This document shows positions 26,101 through 35,100 of a stretch of DNA of 64,000 bases, piece by piece. Below the pieces are notes generated by a model that made no database searches, was not told the DNA's origin, and worked only from the letters and a program-made list of their open reading frames with translations. Within the stretch, counting starts at the first letter, position 1. Each line of letters starts with the position of its first letter. Location: the NCBI GenBank assembly GCA_035048485.1, contig CM068580.1:37606085-37670084 (forward strand), in the 5' to 3' direction. The translations under genes and the position numbers were made by a program. This DNA is from Pteria penguin (lineage: Eukaryota > Mollusca > Bivalvia > Pterioida > Pteriidae).

Positions 26101-29100
26101 TATATGTACCATTGTGAGACCTACTTTTAGACATGGTGGCATTATCTGTTAACCAATTTGGATGATCCGCACAAAAAACAAAACCTTTGAAAAGGACTAT
26201 GAGTACTTGCATCCTACCCAGTTTTATCACAATCCTTCAAGTTGTTCTGTAGATCAAGTTGAAGATATGAAAAATTGTCCCCCCCCCTTTTCTTGGAAGT
26301 CTTAAAAAATTCGTAAAAAATTCAAAAATCGAGATATTGAAAAAATTCCTTCACACCAGCATTCCTTACCATAGAAATGATTAAATGAAACCAAATGAAT
26401 GCATCAATGTTTACTAAAAGAAAATAATAACTCTTTAATGCATTAAAATAACAAAGTCCAAAATAAAAATGAAAAAACGTCAAAAATTTGATTTCGGAAT
26501 GGAACCAAAAATAACAACACTTCTTCACACATCCCTCTAGATCATTCCTATGCATTCGGTTAGTCTCTGTATGCCCCCGGTCTGAAGAAGAAGTTTGTCA
26601 AAGTAGGGTACCCTCTTTGACCTACTTTTGCCTGTGGTGGCGCCACCTATTGATGGATCCTGACAAAGATGACCACATTTGTCGGGGACCTTGAGTACTT
26701 GATGCATGCCAAGTTTCATTGAATTCCAGCAAGTGGTTCTGAAGAAAAAGTTCAAACTGTGAAATGTTTACACCAATTGTCCCACCCCCCTTTTTCTTGA
26801 AAGTCTTAGAAAATTCATAAAAAATCCAAAAAATGAAATATTGAAAAAATTTCTTCGCAGTAGTATTTCTCATCATAAAAATGATCAAATTAAACCAAAT
26901 TAATGCATCAATGTTTACTAAAAGACAAAAATACTTCTTTTCTGCATTAAAATTACAAAGTCCAAAAAAACGTAAAAAAAAACGTCAAAAATTATTTATC
27001 GGATTTCAACGATATGAAAAAACTTTAGACATACATCCTTCTAGATCACTCAGATGCCATTAGTTTTATAGTCCATACACTGGTTCTGGAGAAGAAGATT
27101 TTCAAAGAGGGGTACCCTCTGAGATCTATTTTTAGCAATGGTGGCGCCACCTATTGAGGGATTAATATGAAATGAACAAACTTGGTAGAGGACCCCTAGT
27201 ACTTCATCCACACCAAGTTTCATGCAAATCCTTTCAGCGGTTCTGAAGAAGAAGTTGAAAATGTGAAAAGTTTACGGACGGACGACGGACGACAGACGAC
27301 GGACGAAGAGTGATGCCAATAGCTCACTTGAGCCTTTGGCTCAGGTGAGCTAACAACAACAGTATTTTTGCACATCCATTCAGGTGATTTTGATATTAAG
27401 CATTTCCTTTGTCTTTGCAAGATGTGATTCAGGGCAACAAGTTAGTCATTTTCTTTAGGTGGGGCCTTTTGTTGACTGATTTCAAGTCTGGGTCATGAAC
27501 AACAATTGTTTCAAATATTGTCCAGATCTAACTTAAAATGGCCTAATTTCATATGTTGAGTGTTCAGAAACATCTAAAAACTTATTTAGATGTGTAAAGA
27601 AATGAAAAACAATTTTGACCACAGCTGGATTTGAACCACTACCCTCCATATTTTTATTACCAAGTGGTTTATGTACCATTGTGAGACCTATTTTTTAGAC
27701 ATGGTGGCACAATTTGTTGACCAATTTTGATGAAATGTACAAAATTGATAGAGGACCTATAGTACTTCATGTATACCATGTTCCATTAAAATCTTTCATG
27801 TGGTATAACAGCAGAAGTTAAAAATGTGAAGAATTGTTCCTATACACCCTCATTTGGAAGTCTTAGAAAATTCATAGAAAATATATAAATTGAGATATTG
27901 CCAAAATTTTTTCAAAATAACATTCATTACCACAATTATGATCAAAATAGTCCATAAGAAATCATCATTATTAAGTAACTAGGAAATATGACACTTTTCT
28001 GTATTGAAATCACCAAAAAAAATGTCGAAAAAATGTCAAAAATTTGATTTTGGAAGGAAACCAAAATGACAAGACTTCTTCACACATCCCTCTAGATCAT
28101 TCCTATGCATTCGGTTTGTCTCTGTATGCCCCTGGTCTGAAGAAGAAATTTGTTAAAGGAGGGTACCATCTGTGACCTACTTTTGCCTGGGGTGGCACCA
28201 CCTGTTGACGGATCTGAACAAAAAAAAGACAACACTTGTAGGGGATCATGAGTACTTCATGCATACCAAGTTTCATAAAATTCTGTTCAGCTGTTCTGAA
28301 GAAGAAGTCGAAAATGTGAAAAGTTAACAACAGGCGGACGATGGACTACGATTGATCACTATAGCTCACTTGAGCCTTAGGCTCAGGTGAGCTAAAAAAG
28401 GGTATTCTCATAGGTCTATGTTGCCCTATCCTGGATCCAACCAAAAAGTAAATTCAAGCAGAATTTATTCTAGTTGTTACACACTCCTAAGAAACTAAAG
28501 AGGACTGATATTAGATGAAGTTATATTTGTCATAAATCCACAATTTAAAGGAATAAAAAGGTGTTTCAAAGAGAAATAACTTCTGTTTGTAATTTGATAT
28601 GAAGTTTCTAAGGATGTAAAACTTGAAGAGATTAGACTCAAAGAGGGATAACTCATGTTATGTTTATATTGTTTTATGAAACAGCTGAACCTCCTTTATG
28701 TGCTTTTTCAAGAATGTTTTCTAAAACAAGCATTTTAAAAGTATTGCTGAAGCATCACATGTCCCCTGTGAGTCACAGCAAATTCTGAGTCAAAAGAGGT
28801 CAGTCATGACTCAACTCAAAGTTCATCTGTAGCTTACCATAACAAAGCCACATAGCAACTTTAATAAAATATGTAAATGCATCACAGAAACAAGAGGCCA
28901 TAATGGACCTATATCCTCACCAGAGTACCATGAGCACCCTTACTTGTTGCTATTTTGACAAAGTTGTCAGGCTAATTGAGAATATCAAAATAGCAACAAG
29001 TTAGGGAAGGGGTACATTGTCATAGTTACTTTATTACATGAGAAACTTAAAAAGTATAAGAATGATTTTTCTCTGAAGAAAGTATCTTTTCCAGTTATTT

Positions 29101-32100
29101 TATTTAAAAAATCTAACAAAAAACATTACATCAATCTAGAACACTCACTAATTATGAAAATCCAAGAAAACACCTGAAAATGTGCAAAATCAAAAGAGTC
29201 CAAAAAGATGTCCAAAAAGTATCAAAACGTAATGAAAAAAAACCACATCACTTGTTAAGAAATCCTTCTACATCACTTTGATGCTTTCAGTTTGATGATC
29301 TATGCAGCCAATCTCAAAAAGTTTGTCAAAGGAGGAGATCCTCTGGGGCATATGTTGCCTTGCTCTGAATCCATGCCTTAACAGATATGGTAGAAAGCAG
29401 CAACATTTGTAAGGGACCATTAGTACTTCATGCTTACCAAGTTTCATCAAGATCTTTCCATAATTTCTGAAGGTGAAGTCCATCAAAGCTAATTATATGT
29501 TAAAAAAATTATAATATGTTAAAAGTATATTCTCCCCTCCTTTGTTTTTAATTTTGAAAAAAAACTGAAACAATATCCAAGAAACTATTTCTGTATTCCA
29601 TTTCTTTCATGAAAAATTCATTAAAGGAGAAAATCTTAGAAATTAACAGAATATGGCAAAATGACAAGTCCAAAAGGACATAAAAAAAACCTTCCAAAAA
29701 TTTCTCTTCTAACAAAAAGAACAAATACAATCTAACATTTGTGTAGAACACTCAGATACCATTAGTTTATATTCAAAGGAGGGTGTCCTCTCAAGCATAC
29801 TTTTGTCTACAGTAGTGCCACCTTTTTACATATCTGAATAAAAAACATTTTTGTAGAAATCCCTTAGTGCTACAAATATACCATGTTTGATAAAAATATG
29901 TCAGGTGGTTTATGGGAAGCCAAGAATGTAAAACTTTACAGATGGATGGATGAACAGCGAAAATGCAAGGCTATGACAATAGCTCACTTGAGCCTTTGGC
30001 ACAGGTGAACTAAAAAGACCAGAAAACTGAACTTTTTTTATCATTAAGATGCAAAACCCTACCAAAGATATGTCATCAATGACCAAACTCAAACTTGAAG
30101 TGAAAGTCATTAGAATAAAGCCATAGTATCATTTATTCAAATATCTAACTGTGGTACATTAATAAAGTCCTGAACACTAAGTTTTGTGCATAGTTAAGGA
30201 ACAGAACTCTGTCATAGTTGATCAGTTGTGATCATACTCAAAATAGATATACACTGTATGTAACTTGCCATAACTAAAAAATGTTTGTAATTGTAATACA
30301 TGTTTTTACCAAGGTACAAATGTATATACATGCTTGCTTCAACTCGCTTACCAAATACTTTTTTCTATTTTTTTTCATCTTAAGTTTTTCACATAATTTC
30401 ACCTACAGATTCTATGACCTTTGAAATCTCTGCTGTATTTTCACTTACAGATTCTATGACCTCAGAAATCTTCGCCATATTGTCACTTCAAGAAAACATG
30501 CTGTGACCTTGGTATTTTTACATCAAAATCAGTAAGTATCTTTCTCTCTTCAAAACAAGGTAAATATTAAAAAAAGAGAGTAGTAGCAGAATGTTTTTGT
30601 GTCACTGCAAATTCTCAGTGACACAAGCTATTGGCAAGCAGTTATGGTTACAAACAGACCTGAAACTGGGTATAAAATCATTACAACTTTATAATTTGCA
30701 TGTGCTGTAATAAATGTACATACACACGTTTAATCAAATTGCTGAACCTAAGGAGAATCATGCAGTGCATTAGATATCAATGATGCCAACATGTATTAAG
30801 GCTGTTTAAAATGTTGTAGGCCAAGGTGAGACAACTCTTGCTGATATATTAATTTTTGCTATTCAGAAATTTAATCTAATAAATGCAGAAATCTGTAATC
30901 TATAGAACTCATCCCCCAAACTACACAGAAATAAAAAAATGTTACCAGACATAAATTAGGTATGTACATGTTAATACATGTTCTACTATGTGTGCATGCA
31001 ATCTGAAAAGAATGTCTTTTCTTGTCATAACAACTTTACCTAGAGTCCTGTAAGTCACCTCCATTTTTTCCTAGTACATTTTGTCCTGTAGATATTAACT
31101 TCTCAACTGAAAATATATATATATATATCAACTTTTAGGCGATATTCTAATTTGATATCTGGAAAGAATTTAGTGATACAATCTATGTTGTAGTGTAAAC
31201 AAAAGGCCCAAGAGGGCCTATATCGCTCACCTGAGTACCTTGAACATATCGCAAGCATTCCATTACTTTTGAAGAAGAAGCCCATCAAAGCATACTTGAA
31301 CATATAAACAGTGCACCCTCTTATTTTGTTAATCTAAACAAGATTGAAAAAAATTCTAAAATAAATTTTAGCATTGTTATTCTTCAAAATTACCTTTATT
31401 TCAGTAAAAAATGTGTAAAAAAAATTTGACTTCTGATGGCACCAAATACAACAACACTTCTTAAGACACACTTCTAGATCACTCTGATGCATTTAGTTTG
31501 TCTATCTATATAGCCAGTCTGAAGAATAAGTCTGTCAAAGGAGGGTACCCTCTGGGGCCTATGTCGCTGTACCCTAGATCCACCTCTAAATGGATCTGGC
31601 CGAAAAACTACAGCTGTCGTAGGGGACCTTGAGTACTTCATTCATGCCAAGTTTCATCAAAATCCTTCCATTACTGATGAAGAAGAAGCCCATCAAAGCT
31701 CAAATTAATATACAACCAGAGCACCCCCCCCCCTTTTTTTTAAATTTTAAAAACATTGAAATAAATTCTAAAAAAAAATTTAGCATTCGGATTCTTCACA
31801 ATTACATTTATTTCATCAGATAATATACACAATATGAGTGCATTATAAGCAATGTACATTAAGAAAATGTGAGAAATTACCTGGATCCTGACAAAGATGA
31901 CCACATTTGTAGGGGACCTTGAGTACTTGATGCTTACCAAGTTTCATGAAATTCCATCAAGTGGTTCTGAAGAAGAAGTTCAAACTATGAAATGTTTACA
32001 GCCATTGTTCCACCCCCCTTTTTCCTGAAAGTTTTAAAAAATTTATAAAAAATCCAAAACATGAAATATTGAAAAAATTTCATTGCAGTAGTATTTCTTA

Positions 32101-35100
32101 CCATCAAAATGATCAAATTAAACCAAATTATTGCATCAATATTTACTAAAAGAAAAAAATAACTCATTTCTGTATTAAAATTAAAGTATAAAAAAACCTC
32201 GAAAAAACGTTAAAATTTGATTTCAGAACGGAACCAAAAATAACAACATTTCTTAACACATCCCTCTAGATCAAACCTATGCATTTGGTTTGTCTCTGTA
32301 TGCCTCCAGTCTGAAGAAGAAGTTTGTCAAAGGAGGGTACCCTCTTTGACCTACTTTTGCCTGTGGTGGCACCACCTGTGGATGGATCCTGACAAAGATG
32401 ACCAGATTTGTAGGAGACCTTGAGTACTTGATGCTTACCAAGTTTCATCAAATTCCTTTCTGCAGTTCTGAAGAAAAAGTTCAAAATGTGAAATGTTTAC
32501 ACCAATTGTTCTCCCCCCCCCCCCCCGTTTTTCTTGAAAGTCTTAAAAAATTCATAAAAAATCCAAAACATGAAATATTGAAAAAATTTCTTCACAGTAG
32601 TATTTCTTACCATAAAAATGATCAAATTAAACCAAATTAATGCATCAATATTTACTAAAAGAAAAAATACCTCTTTTTTGCATTAAAATTACAAAGTCCA
32701 AAAAAACGTCCAAAATTATTTAACAGATTTCAACGATATGAACAAACTTGAGACATACATCCTTCTAGATCACTCAGATGCCATTAGTTTTATAGTCCAT
32801 ACACTTTTTCTGGAGAAGAAGATTTTCAAAGAGGGGTACCCTCTGAGATCTATTTTTAGCAATGGTGGCGCCACCTGTTGAGGGATTTATACGAAATGAA
32901 CAAACTTGGTAGAGGACCCCTAGTACTTCATCCATACCAAGTTTCATGAAAATACTTTGAGCGTTTCTGAAGAAGAAGTTGAAAATGTGATAAGTTTACA
33001 GACGGACGAAGAGTGATGACAATAAAAACAAGAGGCCCAAGTGGGCCTATATCGCTCACCTGAGTACCTAGATTATCAGTCATGCATGAAGGAAGAATTC
33101 ATTTATTTTTGCATTAATGTGACTAAGTCAACACAAATGTTGAAAATATGTCAAATTTTATTTCAGGCTAGAATAAAAAACCAACACTTTTTTGCACATC
33201 CATTCAGGTGATTTTGATATTAAGCATTTCCTTTGTCTCTGCAAGAAGTCATTCAGGGCAACAAGTTAGTCATTTTCTTTAGGTGGGGCCTTTTGTTGAC
33301 TGATTTCAAGTCTGGGTCATGAACAACAATTGTTTCAAATATTGTCCAGATCTAACTTAAAATTGCCTAATTTCATATGTTGAGTGTTGAGAAACATCTA
33401 AAAACTTATTTAGATGTGTAAAGAAATGAAAAAAAAAATTTGACCACAGCTGGATTTGAACCGCTACTCTCCATATTTCAATTACCAAGTGGTATGTGTA
33501 CTATTGTGAGAACTGCTTTTTAGACATGGTGGCATTATCTGTTAACCAATTTGGATGATCCGCACAAAAAACAAAACCTTTGAAAAGGACTATGAGTACT
33601 TGCATCCTACCCAGTTTTATCGTAATCCTTCAAGTTGTTCTGTAGATCAAGTTGAAGATATGAAAAATTGTCCCCCCCCCCCCCCCCCCCCCATTTTCTT
33701 GGAAGTCTTAAAAAATTCGTAAAAAATTCAAAAATCGAGATATTGAAAAAATTCCTTCGCACCAGCATTCCTTACCATAGAAATGATTAAATGAAACCAA
33801 ATGAATGCATCAATGTTTACTAAAAGAAAATAATAACTCTTTAATGCATTAAAATAACAAAGTCCAAAATAAAAATGAAAAAACGTCAGAAATTTGATTT
33901 CGGAATGGAACCAAAAATATCAACACTTCTTCCCATATGTCTCTAAATCATTCCTATGCAGTCGGTTTGTCGCTGCATAAACCCGATCTGAATAAGAAGT
34001 TTGTCAAAGGAGGGTACCCTCTGTGACCTACTTTTGTCTGTGGTGGTGCCACCTGTTCATGGATCCTGACAAAGATGACCACATTTGTCGGGGACCTTGA
34101 GTATTTGATGCATGCCAAGTTTCATTGAATTCCAGCAAGTGGTTTCGAAGAAAAAGTTCAAACTGTGAAATGTTTACACCAATTATCCCACCCCCCTTTT
34201 TCTTGAAAGTCTTAAAAAATTCATAAAAAATCCAAAACATAAAATATTGAAAAATTTTCTTCGCAGTAGAATTTCTTACCATCAAAATGATCAAATTAAA
34301 CCAAATTAAAGCATCAATGTTTACTAAAAGAAAAAAATACCTCTTTTCTGCATTAAAACTACCAAGTACAAAAAAACGTCAAAAATTTGATTTCGGAACG
34401 GAACCAAAAATAACAACACTTCTTCACACATCCCTCTAGATCATTCCTTTGCATTCGGTTTGTCTCTGTATGTCCCCGGTCTGAAGAAGAAGTTTGTCAA
34501 AGGAGGGTACCCTCTTTGACCTACTTTTGCCTGTGGTGGCGCCACCTGTTGATGAATCCGGACGAAAAACAACAACACTTGTAGGGTACCATGAGTACTA
34601 CATGCTTATCAAGTTTCATCAAATTCTGTTCAGTGGTTCTGGAGAAGAAGTCGAAAATGTGAAAAGTTAACGACGGACGACAGACGACGGACGGACGACC
34701 GACGGTGATTGATCACAATAGCTCACTTTAGCCTTTGGCTCAGGTGAGCTAAAAACCCAAATCTAGTATAAGGTGTTATGTCTTAAAAGTGTATTCCCTG
34801 GCAAATCTTTGCATTTTATTTCTGTGCAGAAAACTATTCTATTCTCTGTTTACATGCAAAGAAATCTTGCTGAGTCACAGTTTGTTCAAGTATGAGACAT
34901 TCAGAGGATTTTCATTTGTTCAATTTATGATGTCATAAACCAATACCAGTACTTCATTTGTTAGAGGTCTGTCGTACCTCAGATGATGTCACCACAATGT
35001 AATAGTATGTTTAGCAGAAAAGTGAATTTGTCAGTTTTTAAATACAACATTTGGCATGATTAAGGGACTGTCTCAAAGTGTGAATGAGTTCCATTCTTAT

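Noticed and set aside
26322..28330. Several 60-90 residue minus-strand frames (for example those with NFFFRTA..N.MKLGMH.VL)
   Set aside because: The same peptide recurs in each dispersed-repeat copy with frameshifts; the repeat shows no start, no conserved stop and no known domain.
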